A DNA stretch of 64,000 nucleotides, from assembly GCF_963422335.1 (NCBI RefSeq), contig NZ_OY729424.1, positions 744,001-808,000 on the forward strand, read 5' to 3'. Both the position numbers and the translations under genes were made by a program. Under the pieces are notes generated by a model. It saw only the letters and a program-made list of their open reading frames with translations. It had not been told where the DNA came from and searched no databases. This document shows, piece by piece, positions 1 through 8,711 of this stretch (its first letter is position 1; each line of letters starts with the position of its first letter). Source of the stretch: an uncultured Roseateles sp. (GTDB taxonomy: Bacteria; Pseudomonadota; Gammaproteobacteria; Burkholderiales; Burkholderiaceae_C).

Positions 1-848
1 AGCAGCAGATGCACGGTGGCCAGGCTCAGGCCGCTGAAGTCAGACAGGTACTGCGCCGTCTCCTTGCGATGGCTCTGCCAGTAGTCATTGGCCCGGCTCA
101 GCTCGGCCAGCAGGGCCAGCACCGTCTGCGGATGGTTCTGGGCGAACGGGCGTGAGGCCAGGTAGAAGGAGTTGTTGCCCGACAGGCCCTCGCCGGTGGC
201 CAGCACGCGGGGCGCCACGTCCAGCTCGGTGGCGGCATAGAACGGGTCCCAGATCACCCAGGCGTCGATGGCGCCGCGCTCGAACGCGGCCCGCGCGTCG
301 GCCGGCGTCAGATAGACCGGGTTGATATCGCTCCACTGCAGGCCGGCCTGCTCCACCGCGCGCACCAGCACATAGTGCGAGCTGGAGCCCTTCTGCAGAC
401 CGATGCGGCGGCCCTTCAGATCAGCCAGCGTGCGCAGCGGCGAGCTCGGCTTGACCAGGATGGCGCTGCTCAGCGGCTTGGGTGGCTCGACGCCGACATA
501 GACCAGGTCCTTGCCGGCGGCCTGGGCAAACACCGGCGGCGAGTCGCCGGTGAGGCCGAAGTCCAGGCTGCCGGCGGCCAGGGCCTCCAGCAGCTGCGGA
601 CCGGCCGGAAAATCCACCCAGCTGACCTTGGTGTTGGGGTACTTCTTCTCCAGCACCGCCTGGCTCTTCAGTATCGCCAGATTGACCGCGCTCTTCTGGA
701 AGCCTATGCGCAGCTGGGCCGGTGCGGGCTCGTCAGTCCTGCCCGCCGCCGGGCTGGCCTTGGCCAGCAGCAGGGCCAGGCCCGCCACGGCCGCCTGCAG
801 CAGGCTGCGTCGGCCCGGGGCGAAGCCATATCCACTGTCCTTGCTCAT
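1..848 (-). CDS. Aliphatic sulfonate ABC transporter substrate-binding protein, SsuA-like (3' end outside window)
   Basis: Periplasmic binding protein of the SsuA/NMT1 type, expected to deliver sulfonates or related anions to an ABC importer. The start at 848 is preceded by a strong GGGAGG ribosome site 14 nt after the preceding ssuA gene, so the two are co-transcribed. The N-terminus carries a signal peptide with a twin-arginine-like stretch (GRRSLLQ), hinting at Tat export. Family segments visible are QLRIGFQKSAVNLAILK, DFPAGPQLLEAL, FAQAAGKDLVYV, DARAAFERGAIDAWVIWDP and FYLASRPFA. It is a clear paralogue of the neighbouring 863-1846 product, with many matching blocks but different residues in between. 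The frame runs off the left edge, so the C-terminus is missing. The exact ligand is unknown. Confidence 0.85.
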   Translation of the reverse strand, partial: MSKDSGYGFAPGRRSLLQAAVAGLALLLAKASPAAGRTDEPAPAQLRIGFQKSAVNLAILKSQAVLEKKYPNTKVSWVDFPAGPQLLEALAAGSLDFGLTGDSPPVFAQAAGKDLVYVGVEPPKPLSSAILVKPSSPLRTLADLKGRRIGLQKGSSSHYVLVRAVEQAGLQWSDINPVYLTPADARAAFERGAIDAWVIWDPFYAATELDVAPRVLATGEGLSGNNSFYLASRPFAQNHPQTVLALLAELSRANDYWQSHRKETAQYLSDFSGLSLATVHLL

Positions 849-862
849 GCTCGGTGCCTCCC

Positions 863-1846
863 TCAGTTGCTGGCGGTCTTGACGCCGGCCGGCAGCGCAT
901 CGGAGATGCGTATCGCCTTCGGTATCAGCTTCAGCTCGAAGAACACGTCGGCAATCTTCTGCTGCTCGGTGGCAACCAGCGGCGAGATCGGCTTGATGCC
1001 GTAGGCAAAGCGTTGCGCCGCCAGCTCGGCGACGTTCAGATCCAGGCCCAGCTGCGGGGCCAGTTGTTGCGCCACCTCCTTGGGCCTGCCATCGGCCCAG
1101 CGGTCGAGCCGGGCCAGCTCGTCGATGATGGCCTGCACCACGTCCGGGCGGCGCTCGGCGTACGGCCGGGCGGCCAGGTAGAACTGGTGGTTGGCGACCA
1201 CGCCCTTGCCATCGGCCAGCACGCGGGCCCCGACCTGCTTCTCGGCGGCGGCGAGGAAGGGGTCCCAGATCACCCAGGCATCGACGGCGCCCTTCTCGAA
1301 CGCGGCGCGGGCATCGGCCGGCGGCAGGAACACGGTCTGCACATCGGTGTACTTCAGGCCCGCCTTCTCCAGCAGCTTGACGAGCAGGAAGTGGACGTTG
1401 GAGCCCTTGTTCAGCGCGACCTTTTTGCCCTTCAGATCGGCCACCGTCTTGATCGCCGAGTCCTTCAGCACCACCACCGCTTCGGCGGCGGGCGCCGGTG
1501 GCTGATTGGCGACATAGGCCAGGTCGGCACCGGCCGCCTGGGCGAAGATCGGCGGCGCCTCGCCCACCGTGCCGAAGTCGATCGCGCCGACGTTCAGGCC
1601 TTCCAGCAGCTGCGGGCCAGCCGGGAACTCGGTCCACTTGACGGTGATGCCCTGTGGCGCCAGGCGCTTCTCCAGGTCACCACGGGCCTTCAGCAGGGTC
1701 AGCGTGCCGTACTTCTGATAGCCGATGCGCAGCGTTTCTTCCTTCTTCTGCGCCAGTGCGGCGCCGGACAGGGAGACGGCAGCAAAGGCGGCAAGCACCG
1801 CATTGATGCGGCGGCGGCGCAGGCCGGGATGGGTGAACAGGGACAT
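863..1846 (-). CDS. ssuA: Sulfonate ABC transporter substrate-binding protein SsuA
   Basis: Full-length (327 aa) periplasmic receptor for alkanesulfonates. A cleavable signal peptide ends near ALAQ (about residue 33). The mature part has the SsuA hallmarks LRIGYQKYGTLTLLKARG, EFPAGPQLLEGLNVGAIDFG, PPIFAQAAGADLAYVAN, LNKGSNVHFLLVKLLEKAG and AAFEKGAVDAWVIWDP. The ATG at 1846 follows an AAAGGA site at good spacing. It lies downstream of ssuE on the same strand and upstream of a second ssuA-like gene; the permease and ATPase are not in the window. The 134-nt leader before it contains a terminator-like hairpin, so conditional expression is possible. Confidence 0.9.
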   Translation of the reverse strand: MSLFTHPGLRRRRINAVLAAFAAVSLSGAALAQKKEETLRIGYQKYGTLTLLKARGDLEKRLAPQGITVKWTEFPAGPQLLEGLNVGAIDFGTVGEAPPIFAQAAGADLAYVANQPPAPAAEAVVVLKDSAIKTVADLKGKKVALNKGSNVHFLLVKLLEKAGLKYTDVQTVFLPPADARAAFEKGAVDAWVIWDPFLAAAEKQVGARVLADGKGVVANHQFYLAARPYAERRPDVVQAIIDELARLDRWADGRPKEVAQQLAPQLGLDLNVAELAAQRFAYGIKPISPLVATEQQKIADVFFELKLIPKAIRISDALPAGVKTASN

Positions 1847-1870
1847 GAGATGTTCCTTTGAAGCGTGAAG

Positions 1871-1966
1871 GCAAAAAGAAGCCCCCCGGGGTCCACAGAC
1901 CTCGGCTCACACCATTGCGGGGGGCGGGCTCACGAGAGCAGTTCCTTGGGTTTGGGCCCAAGAAGG
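1871..1966 (-). promoter_or_regulatory. Structured leader of ssuA with terminator-like hairpin (candidate attenuator)
   Basis: In the ssuE-ssuA gap, read on the minus strand, there are two stem-loops. The first pairs CTTGGG (1962-1957) with CCCAAG (1950-1945). The second pairs GCCCCCCG (1925-1918) with CGGGGGGC (1888-1881), encloses a smaller hairpin (GGTC/GACC, 1890-1901), and is followed at once by TTCTTTTTGC (1880-1871). A GC stem plus T-tract is the form of an intrinsic terminator. It ends only about 25 nt before the ssuA start codon, leaving little room for a separate promoter. It could simply end ssuE transcription, or act as an attenuator in the ssuA leader. No known riboswitch class is recognised. 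Confidence 0.5.
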
Positions 1967-1980
1967 AGACAACAACCGAT

Positions 1981-2565
1981 TCAGGCGCTACATCGCTCGG
2001 CCAGCACCGGCTCCGGCCCCCTGACCGCCAAAGCACGCGGCGGTGCCGCGAGGCGTTCATGCAGTTCGTGGCTGGCTTCTGTCAGGCGCCGGCCTATGCC
2101 GGCGTCCAGCCCGTAGGCGCCGTCAATGCGCGGCAGATGGGCGTCGGTGGCATAGACCGCATCAAGAATGTCGCGCGCACCGAGGGCCGACAGCACCGGC
2201 TTCAGCGCGTAGTCCAGCGCCAGCAGATGGGCCAGGCTGCCACCGGTGGCCAGCGGCAGAATGGTCTTGCCGCGCAAGCCGTCCTGCGGCAGCAGGTCCA
2301 GAAACACCTTCAGCAGGCCGCTGTAAGCCGCCTTGTAGATGGGCGTGGCCAGCACGATGGCGCGGGCCTGAGCCACCTGCTGCAAGGCCTCGCGGATCTG
2401 CGCCTGCTGTGCGTCGGCCAGCAGCAGCGCCTCGGCAGGCAGTTCGCGCAGCCTCAGCGTCTGCGGCGCCAGGCCCAGATGGACCAGGCGTTCCCCGGTG
2501 GCGCTGAGCAGCGCGCCCGAGCGTGAAGGGGCAGTGGGACTGGCGGCAATCAGCAGCAGGCTCAT
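1981..2565 (-). CDS. ssuE: NADPH-dependent FMN reductase SsuE
   Basis: Flavodoxin-like reductase (194 aa) supplying reduced FMN to the alkanesulfonate monooxygenase SsuD during sulfur starvation. Diagnostic segments are the phosphate-binding SPTAPSRSG loop (9-17), ATPIYKAAYSGLLKVFLDLL (73-92) and LPLATGGSLAHLLALDYALK (103-122). The tyrosine at about 119 corresponds to the SsuE pi-helix tyrosine that distinguishes this reductase. It sits 27 nt downstream of the sulfate-binding protein gene and 134 nt upstream of ssuA, so it belongs to a sulfur-scavenging unit. The monooxygenase ssuD is not in the window. Confidence 0.93.
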   Translation of the reverse strand: MSLLLIAASPTAPSRSGALLSATGERLVHLGLAPQTLRLRELPAEALLLADAQQAQIREALQQVAQARAIVLATPIYKAAYSGLLKVFLDLLPQDGLRGKTILPLATGGSLAHLLALDYALKPVLSALGARDILDAVYATDAHLPRIDGAYGLDAGIGRRLTEASHELHERLAAPPRALAVRGPEPVLAERCSA

Positions 2566-2592
2566 GATGGTCTCGGTGGCGGCAGCTGCGGA

Positions 2593-3606
2593 TCAGCGGC
2601 CCGGGGTGTAGATCTGGTCGAACACGCCGCCGTCATCGAAGTGGGTCTTCTGTGCGACGGTCCAGCCGCCGAAGCTGTCATCGATGTTGAACAGCTTCAC
2701 CGGGGCAAACTGCTTGGCGTACTTGGCGGCGACCTTGGGGTCACGCGGACGGTAGTAGTGCTTGCCGGCAATGTCCTGGCCCTCGGGGCTGTACAGGTAT
2801 TCGAGGTAGGCGGTGGCAACCCTGCGCGTGCCGCGCCTGTCGGCCACCTTGTCGACCACGCTGACCGGCGGCTCGGCCAGGATGGAGATCGCCGGCGTGA
2901 CGATCTGGAACTTGTCCGGGCCCAGTTCCTTGACGGCCAGATAGGCCTCGTTCTCCCAGGCGATCAGCACATCGCCGATGCCGCGCTCGACAAAGGTCGT
3001 GGTCGAGCCGCGGGCACCCGAGTCCAGCACCTTGGTGTTGGCATAGATGCGCTTGACGAAGGCCTTGGCGCTGTCGGCATTGCCGCCGGGCTGCTGCAGG
3101 GCGTAGGCCCAGGCGGCAAGATAGTTCCAGCGCGCGCCGCCCGAGGTCTTGGGATTGGGGGTGATCACGTCGACGCCGCTACGCGCCAGGTCGGGCCAGT
3201 TGGTGATGCCCTTGGGGTTGCCCTTGCGCACCAGGAACACAATGGTCGAGGTGTAGGGCGAGGCGTTCTGCGGCAGGCGCTTCTGCCAGTCGGCCGGGAT
3301 CAGCTTGGCCTTGTCATGCAGGGCATCGACGTCATAGGCCAGGGCCAGGGTGACGACATCGGCCTCCAAGCCGTCGATCACCGAGCGTGCCTGCTTGCCC
3401 GAGCCGCCATGCGACTGCTTGATCGTCACCGTCTCGCCGGTCCTGGCCTTCCAGTGCTTGGCAAAGGCGGCGTTGAAGTCCTGGTACAGCTCGCGGGTCG
3501 GGTCGTAGGAGACGTTGAGCAGGGTGGTCTGGGCCAGCGCCAGCGGGGCGGTGAGCGACAGCGCCAGGGCGGCGATCAGCGGAAGATGGCGTCGAATCAG
3601 TTTCAT
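2593..3606 (-). CDS. sbp: Sulfate/thiosulfate ABC transporter periplasmic binding protein
   Basis: Sbp/CysP family receptor (337 aa) for sulfate or thiosulfate uptake. The chosen ATG at 3606 gives a standard signal peptide (MKLIRRHLPLIAALALSL...ALAQ) directly before the family start TTLLNVSYDPTREL. Further family blocks are KQSHGGSGKQARSVIDGLEADVVTLALA, split here as HGGSGKQARSV and EADVVTLALAYD, then FLVRKGNPKGI, TPNPKTSGGARWNYLAAWAY, ERGIGDVLIAWENEA and YLYSPEGQDIAGKHYYRPR. No CysT/W/A genes are adjacent, so it is an orphan receptor linked to ssuE, consistent with CysB-type control. A longer upstream frame exists but would displace the signal peptide. Confidence 0.92.
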   Translation of the reverse strand: MKLIRRHLPLIAALALSLTAPLALAQTTLLNVSYDPTRELYQDFNAAFAKHWKARTGETVTIKQSHGGSGKQARSVIDGLEADVVTLALAYDVDALHDKAKLIPADWQKRLPQNASPYTSTIVFLVRKGNPKGITNWPDLARSGVDVITPNPKTSGGARWNYLAAWAYALQQPGGNADSAKAFVKRIYANTKVLDSGARGSTTTFVERGIGDVLIAWENEAYLAVKELGPDKFQIVTPAISILAEPPVSVVDKVADRRGTRRVATAYLEYLYSPEGQDIAGKHYYRPRDPKVAAKYAKQFAPVKLFNIDDSFGGWTVAQKTHFDDGGVFDQIYTPGR

Positions 3607-3780
3607 GGTGTGCGAACGGTCGGTCAATGAGAGGGGGTGATCGGACTGTAGAAAAGCACGCCCCGGCCGTGAACCAAGAAAAACAGCTTTGCATTCCAGG
3701 GCGCTGGGCGCACAGGCCGGGCCCGGGGTGTGGGCGAGAATCGCAGCTCGCGCCGATCCGCAGCGCACAAGGACAAGACC

Positions 3781-5160
3781 ATGACCGTTCAGCTGAAGAA
3801 ACCCGGCGCCAGCGCCACCCCCATCACCCTGGTGACACGTACCGGCCTGACCGAACTCGCGCTCACCCTGCCCGAAGCCAGCCGCAACTGGCTGGCCACC
3901 GTCGGCTTCAAGGGCGCGCCCGACAGCTTCGCGCTGATCCCCGGCGCCGATGGCAAGCTGGCCTCGGTGCTGGCCGGCGTCGAGCACGATGCGGCGCCAT
4001 TTGCGCTGGCCGCCCTGCCCGGCGCCCTGCCCGAGGGCAACTACAAGCTGGCCGCCGAGGGTCTGCAACTGGGCGCCGAGCAGGCCGCGCTGTCATGGGA
4101 GCTGGGCAGTTACCAGTTCGATCTGTACAAGCCGCGCAAGCGCCCGGCCGCCGTGCTGCAGCTGGCGTCCAGCCCGGATGCGCAGCGCGGCCTGGCGCTG
4201 GCCACGGCGATCTGCGCCACCCGCGATCTGGTCAACACCCCGGCCGAGCATATGGGCCCGGCCGAGCTGGCCGAGGCCGCTAAAGAACTGGCCAAGCAGC
4301 ATGGCGCAACCTTCAAGCAGATCGTCGGCGACGCGCTGCTGAAGCAGAACTTCCCGGCCATCCACGCGGTGGGCCGCGCCGCCACCCGCGCGCCGCGGCT
4401 GATCGAGCTGAACTGGGGCAAGCCCAAGCACCCGAAGCTGACCCTCGTCGGCAAGGGCGTGTGCTTTGACAGCGGCGGCCTGGACATCAAGGGCGCCGAG
4501 GGCATGCGCCAGATGAAGAAGGACATGGGCGGCGCCGCCAACGCGCTGGGCCTGGCCGCGCTGGTGATGGCCTTCAAGCTGCCGGTGCGGCTGCAGGTGC
4601 TGATACCGGCGGTGGAGAACGCCATTGCCGGCAATGCCTACCGTCCCGGCGATGTGATCAAGACCCGCCAGGGCCTGCACATCGAGATCGGCAACACCGA
4701 TGCCGAGGGCCGCGTGATCCTCTGCGACGCGCTGGCCTATGGCGCCGAGCAATCGCCCGAGCTGATGATAGACATGGCCACGCTCACCGGCGCCGCCCGC
4801 GTGGCCCTGGGCGGCCAGCTGCCGGCACTGTTCAGCAACCGGTCTGACGTGGCCCGCGAGCTGGTGGACCTCGGCCTCAAGCTCGACGATCCGCTGTGGC
4901 ATATGCCGCTGTGGCATCCCTACCGCGCCGGCATCGAAAGCACCATCGGCGACATCGTCAACACCGGCAAGAGCCCGGCCGGCGGCGCGATCAACGCGGC
5001 GCTGTTCCTCGAATACTTTGTGCCCGAGTCCATCGACTGGTTGCACGTGGACCTGTTCGCCTGGAACGATGGCGCCCGCGCCGGCCGCCCCATCGGCGGC
5101 GAGGCGCAGACGGTGCGCACGCTGCTGCAGTATCTTGAGCAGCGTTTCAGCGCCGCCTGA
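3781..5160 (+). CDS. Leucyl aminopeptidase family protein (M17)
   Basis: Cytosolic dimetal aminopeptidase (459 aa) removing N-terminal residues from peptides. The catalytic C-terminal domain shows the M17 metal-binding blocks KGVCFDSGGLDIKGAEGM and the signature NTDAEGRVILCDAL, plus the lysine-containing KKDMGGAANALG. The N-terminal domain is short and divergent, as in the PepB-like leucyl aminopeptidase subgroup rather than classical PepA. The ATG at 3781 is preferred over one at 3730 because an AAGGA site precedes it. It is divergent from sbp with 174 nt between. Its TGA stop abuts head-on the stop codon of the convergent KAP ATPase gene. Confidence 0.9.
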   Translation: MTVQLKKPGASATPITLVTRTGLTELALTLPEASRNWLATVGFKGAPDSFALIPGADGKLASVLAGVEHDAAPFALAALPGALPEGNYKLAAEGLQLGAEQAALSWELGSYQFDLYKPRKRPAAVLQLASSPDAQRGLALATAICATRDLVNTPAEHMGPAELAEAAKELAKQHGATFKQIVGDALLKQNFPAIHAVGRAATRAPRLIELNWGKPKHPKLTLVGKGVCFDSGGLDIKGAEGMRQMKKDMGGAANALGLAALVMAFKLPVRLQVLIPAVENAIAGNAYRPGDVIKTRQGLHIEIGNTDAEGRVILCDALAYGAEQSPELMIDMATLTGAARVALGGQLPALFSNRSDVARELVDLGLKLDDPLWHMPLWHPYRAGIESTIGDIVNTGKSPAGGAINAALFLEYFVPESIDWLHVDLFAWNDGARAGRPIGGEAQTVRTLLQYLEQRFSAA

Positions 5161-8100
5161 TCAGCCAGTAAAGCTGTAGCGCTGGGCCAGATCGGCATAG
5201 CGCTTCAGCAGGCCCAGCTGCGCCGCATGGGCCGGTGCCGGCGTGGCGGCCAGGGCCTGCAGCGAACCGAGCAGATTGCCGCCGTCGGCGGCGCCCAGCA
5301 GCTGCGGGTCCTGCTTCATCGCCTCCGCCAGGACGGCCAGCCCCTTGGCCTCGTCGGTTGCGCGCACCGCCTGCAGCCAGGGCAGCAGCAGGCGCGGCGC
5401 GCCGGTGACCACGGCCACGTGCGTCATCAGCGCGCGGTGGCCTTGCTGGCCGGCCAGCAGGGCCAGCTCCTCGGCACCGAGGCTGGACTTCATCACCCGG
5501 TAGACATTCAGAAAGCGCAGCGCGCGCCGCGGTGAACCACCGACAAAGGGCGCCAGCTCGGCAATGAACTCGCGCTCGTCATCACTGAAGTTGAGGCTGA
5601 ACGCCGGTGTGCGCGGCGCCGGCACCGGTGCGGGTGGAGGCTCGACCGGCGCCGGCGGCGGACCCGGTGTCGGGGCAGGTGGGGGCTCCGGTTCCGACGC
5701 GCCTGGCTTTGGCGGCGGCGGCGTCGGCGTCGGTGCCGGCGGCACGGGATCGGTCGGCGGTGCGGGTGGTGGCGGCGGCGCCTCCGCCGAGGCACTGCGG
5801 TGGGCCAGGAAGGCGGCGCTGGCCGTGGGCGTCATGGGCCGCACCCAGTAGGGAATCTGGAAGATCTTCTCCAGATAGTCATGGGCGGTGGCGATGCTGC
5901 CGGTCTGCGGCTGGCCCGGCGCCGCCAGGGTGGTCGGGTAATGGCTCTCCAGCGCGCGGCTGACCCAGCGCACATCGACCGCCACCAGCACGACGAACAG
6001 CGGAAAGCCCAGCAGCAGATGCACCGCCTGCAGCACATCGACCACCTTGGCGGGGGCACAGCGGTCGAGGTCGTCGATATAGAGCACGATGCGGTTGAAC
6101 ACCGGTGTCTCGACCGCCGGACCGGGCGAGGGCGGCTGCAGCTTGGCGAACTCCTCCTCCTTCAGCAGGCCCTCGGCCTGGGCGCGCAGGGCCTTGATGC
6201 GCTGCTCGAAGGCCGCGCGCTGCGCCTGCTCGCGCTCGATGTCGCGCTCCACCGCGCCCATGGCCGCGGCCAGCTCCTCGAAGTCCTTGCGTATCGCCGC
6301 CACCAGGCCCAGGTGCTTGGCATAGTCGCCATTGACGGCGCGCTCGCGCACAAAGCGCATCAGCCGGCCGCGCCCGGTGCCGCTGGCGTATTCGCGCTCG
6401 GCCTCGGCCAGCCGTTCGCTGGAGCCGGCCAGCTGGGCCTTGGCCTCCTCGACCTGGGCCTTGAGCTGGGCGAACTCGTCCTGCGCCTTCTTGACATCAT
6501 CCGACGGCTTCATCACCTGCTGCTCGATGGCCGCGTTCAGCTGCGTGCGAAACCCTTCGACATGGTCGATGGCCACGCGTACGCGGCGCGCCATCCAGCC
6601 CAGGGCGCCGGCGACGGTGGCCATCGCCCCGGACACCGTCAGCACCGCGGCATTGATCTGCGCCAGGCCCGGCCAATGCAGAAAGGTGGCCAGCACGTCG
6701 CGCGCCAGCACCAGGGCGGCCGGCACGGCCAGGCAGCCCAGCAGCAGGGCTGGCGGCACCCACCAGGCCCCCGCCTGGCGCAGCACCGCGCCGGTGACCA
6801 GGCGCCCGCGCTGGGCCTGCTGGGTCAGCGCCTGCATCGCCTCGGACAGCGCCTCGGCGTCCCGCCCGGCCTGGGGCAGACCCAGCGTTTCGGCCGCCTG
6901 CTTCAATTTATTCTGCGCATCGCTGTCCTGGCCCAGCGCCTGCATGAAGGCCTGGGACACGGCATTCCAGTAGACCTGGGGTGCACTGCCGGCGCGGCTG
7001 CGCGCGGCCGTCAGTTCCCGCTCGGCCTCGCCCAGTTGCACGGCCGCACGCTGCTGCTCCTTGCGCCGGCGCAGCAGCCGTTCGGCGGCGTCCAGGGTCA
7101 GCTCGCGCGCCGTCGCCAGCTGCTCGAACAGCTGGTCGGCCTGGCTGGCCTCGCCGGCCTTTCGCGCCTGCTCGCCGACCCAGCGGTCCAGCTCGACGAA
7201 GATGTGATCGACGAGGCTGGCCCACAGGCTGGTGTCGGCGTAGTGCCAGGCATTGAAGCGGATCTGCACGATCTGCTGGTGAAAGGTGTTGGTGTCGAAC
7301 TCCTGGGCATCGCCCTTGGCCAGCAGGGCCACATGCTCGTGCACCAGCTTCAGGAAGAAGGACTTGCCCGCCCCCCACTCGCCGAACACGCCGACGGCCA
7401 TCGGCGGCGCGAGTGCCTTCGAGGCCAGCAGACGCGCAAAGGCCTGGGCCTCGTCCTTGGCACCCAGGCTGTCGGTCAGCTTCGGTGCCCAGGGGTCGTC
7501 ATTGCCGTGGACGGCGACGGCGATGCCGGGAATGCCGGAGGTGGGTGCAGGAGGCGGCAGGGGCGCCGGATCGGCCGTCTCGCCGAGCGCGGTTCGCCAG
7601 ATCTGATGTTGCTGCGGGCTGTCGGCGCCCATCTCGTTCAGCAGCTGGGTGCGTAGGCGGGGCCGGTCCAAGCCCTGCTGCAGCAGATTCTCCAGCAGCC
7701 GCCCACGCCCTGTGCGCAGCACGGCGGCCAGCAGGGCATCGGCGCTCAGGACCTCGCTGCCCAGCACCGCCCTGCCGATCTCGGCCGCCTGCTGCAGCAC
7801 CGCCCAGGCGTTGTCGGTGGCGCCCACCGAGGCGCCCAAACGCTCCTTCTTCTCCGGCTCGGCCAGATAGGCCTCGCGCAGCCGGGACAGCGCCTTGTCC
7901 AGCGCAGGGTCGGAGCGCAGCAATCGCGCGAAACTCTGTACACCCGGCTCGTGCTGAAGCGCGTCGGCAGGCCCCTGCGCCAGGCTGTGCAAGGCCAGCA
8001 GCAAACGCGTCGTCGAAATGCGGCGCGGCGCTTCGGGTTGCGGCTGTGCCGCCAGTTGCAGCACCTGATCGGCCAGCGGCGTGGCGCTGGCAACGCCCAG

Positions 8101-8610
8101 GCGCACCAGCAAGTCGGTCAACCAGGACGAGGCCTCGCTCGCGCTCGCCGCATGCTCACCCAGCCCGTCCAGCGGCGGGCGGCGGCGCTCGGGCAGCAGC
8201 TCGGCCAGACGCCGGGCTTCATCAGGAGAGATGCGGAAATTCGTGCCCTGCGGCGCTCGCAGCAGCAAATTGTCGGCGTCCAGGGCCTGGGCCGACAACA
8301 CCTGCCTGCGCGAAACCGGCTGGCCGAGCCAGGTCTTCTCCTCGACCACCACCTGCGTCAGCTTGGGGCCCTTGGTTTCAAAGGATGCAGGCGCAATCGG
8401 TATGCGCACGATCTCGCCCCAGCCGCGTAGACCGCCCTTGTCACCCGTCTGCCAAAGGAAGACAAGATCGCCGGGCCGCATCTCGGTGGCCCACCGGCTG
8501 ATCTGCCAGTCCGTCACCGCGATCAGGTCATTGTCTTGATCATGGCGACCGGAGCCGGGCTCGCGGTCCTTGTACTGGAACAGCCAGGCATGGCGTATCG
8601 GTGCGTTCAC
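5161..8610 (-). CDS. EVE domain - ClpN-like - KAP family P-loop NTPase (candidate defence protein)
   Basis: A 1149-aa multidomain protein starting at GTG 8610. Residues 1-145 form an EVE/PUA-like domain (HAWLFQYKD, WQTGDKGGLRGWGEIV), a fold known to bind modified bases. Residues about 195-335 resemble paired Clp N-terminal repeats (LLLALHSLAQG..., LLAAVLRTGRGRLLENLL). A KAP NTPase follows: Walker A FGEWGAGKS (409-417), then FNAWHYADTSLWASLVDHI. Two membrane helices lie near 614-637 and 652-676, then a long coiled coil (about 700-822), Walker B LYIDDLDR (843-850) and a proline-rich linker (about 930-1010). Membrane helices inserted in the P-loop domain are typical of KAP ATPases, linked in the literature to phage exclusion. 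No partner gene is adjacent. The fold calls are by eye and the function is inferred. Confidence 0.85.
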   Translation of the reverse strand: MNAPIRHAWLFQYKDREPGSGRHDQDNDLIAVTDWQISRWATEMRPGDLVFLWQTGDKGGLRGWGEIVRIPIAPASFETKGPKLTQVVVEEKTWLGQPVSRRQVLSAQALDADNLLLRAPQGTNFRISPDEARRLAELLPERRRPPLDGLGEHAASASEASSWLTDLLVRLGVASATPLADQVLQLAAQPQPEAPRRISTTRLLLALHSLAQGPADALQHEPGVQSFARLLRSDPALDKALSRLREAYLAEPEKKERLGASVGATDNAWAVLQQAAEIGRAVLGSEVLSADALLAAVLRTGRGRLLENLLQQGLDRPRLRTQLLNEMGADSPQQHQIWRTALGETADPAPLPPPAPTSGIPGIAVAVHGNDDPWAPKLTDSLGAKDEAQAFARLLASKALAPPMAVGVFGEWGAGKSFFLKLVHEHVALLAKGDAQEFDTNTFHQQIVQIRFNAWHYADTSLWASLVDHIFVELDRWVGEQARKAGEASQADQLFEQLATARELTLDAAERLLRRRKEQQRAAVQLGEAERELTAARSRAGSAPQVYWNAVSQAFMQALGQDSDAQNKLKQAAETLGLPQAGRDAEALSEAMQALTQQAQRGRLVTGAVLRQAGAWWVPPALLLGCLAVPAALVLARDVLATFLHWPGLAQINAAVLTVSGAMATVAGALGWMARRVRVAIDHVEGFRTQLNAAIEQQVMKPSDDVKKAQDEFAQLKAQVEEAKAQLAGSSERLAEAEREYASGTGRGRLMRFVRERAVNGDYAKHLGLVAAIRKDFEELAAAMGAVERDIEREQAQRAAFEQRIKALRAQAEGLLKEEEFAKLQPPSPGPAVETPVFNRIVLYIDDLDRCAPAKVVDVLQAVHLLLGFPLFVVLVAVDVRWVSRALESHYPTTLAAPGQPQTGSIATAHDYLEKIFQIPYWVRPMTPTASAAFLAHRSASAEAPPPPPAPPTDPVPPAPTPTPPPPKPGASEPEPPPAPTPGPPPAPVEPPPAPVPAPRTPAFSLNFSDDEREFIAELAPFVGGSPRRALRFLNVYRVMKSSLGAEELALLAGQQGHRALMTHVAVVTGAPRLLLPWLQAVRATDEAKGLAVLAEAMKQDPQLLGAADGGNLLGSLQALAATPAPAHAAQLGLLKRYADLAQRYSFTG

Positions 8611-8711
8611 GGCTTGCGGCTCCCCGGCGCGCAGGGTGGACGCGCAGCGCTTCAGTGTGCGGCCGACGCCCTCGCGCTGTCACCCTTCAAGATAGGGAGC
8701 CTCGCGGGGCC

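Noticed and set aside
5600..5790. GC-rich simple repeat region
   Set aside because: It encodes the proline-rich linker of the KAP protein (about residues 930-1010) and keeps frame.
5800..7656. Long plus-strand open frame opposite the KAP ATPase gene
   Set aside because: The translation is Gly/His/Gln/Arg-rich low complexity typical of antisense frames; the minus strand carries intact Walker motifs.
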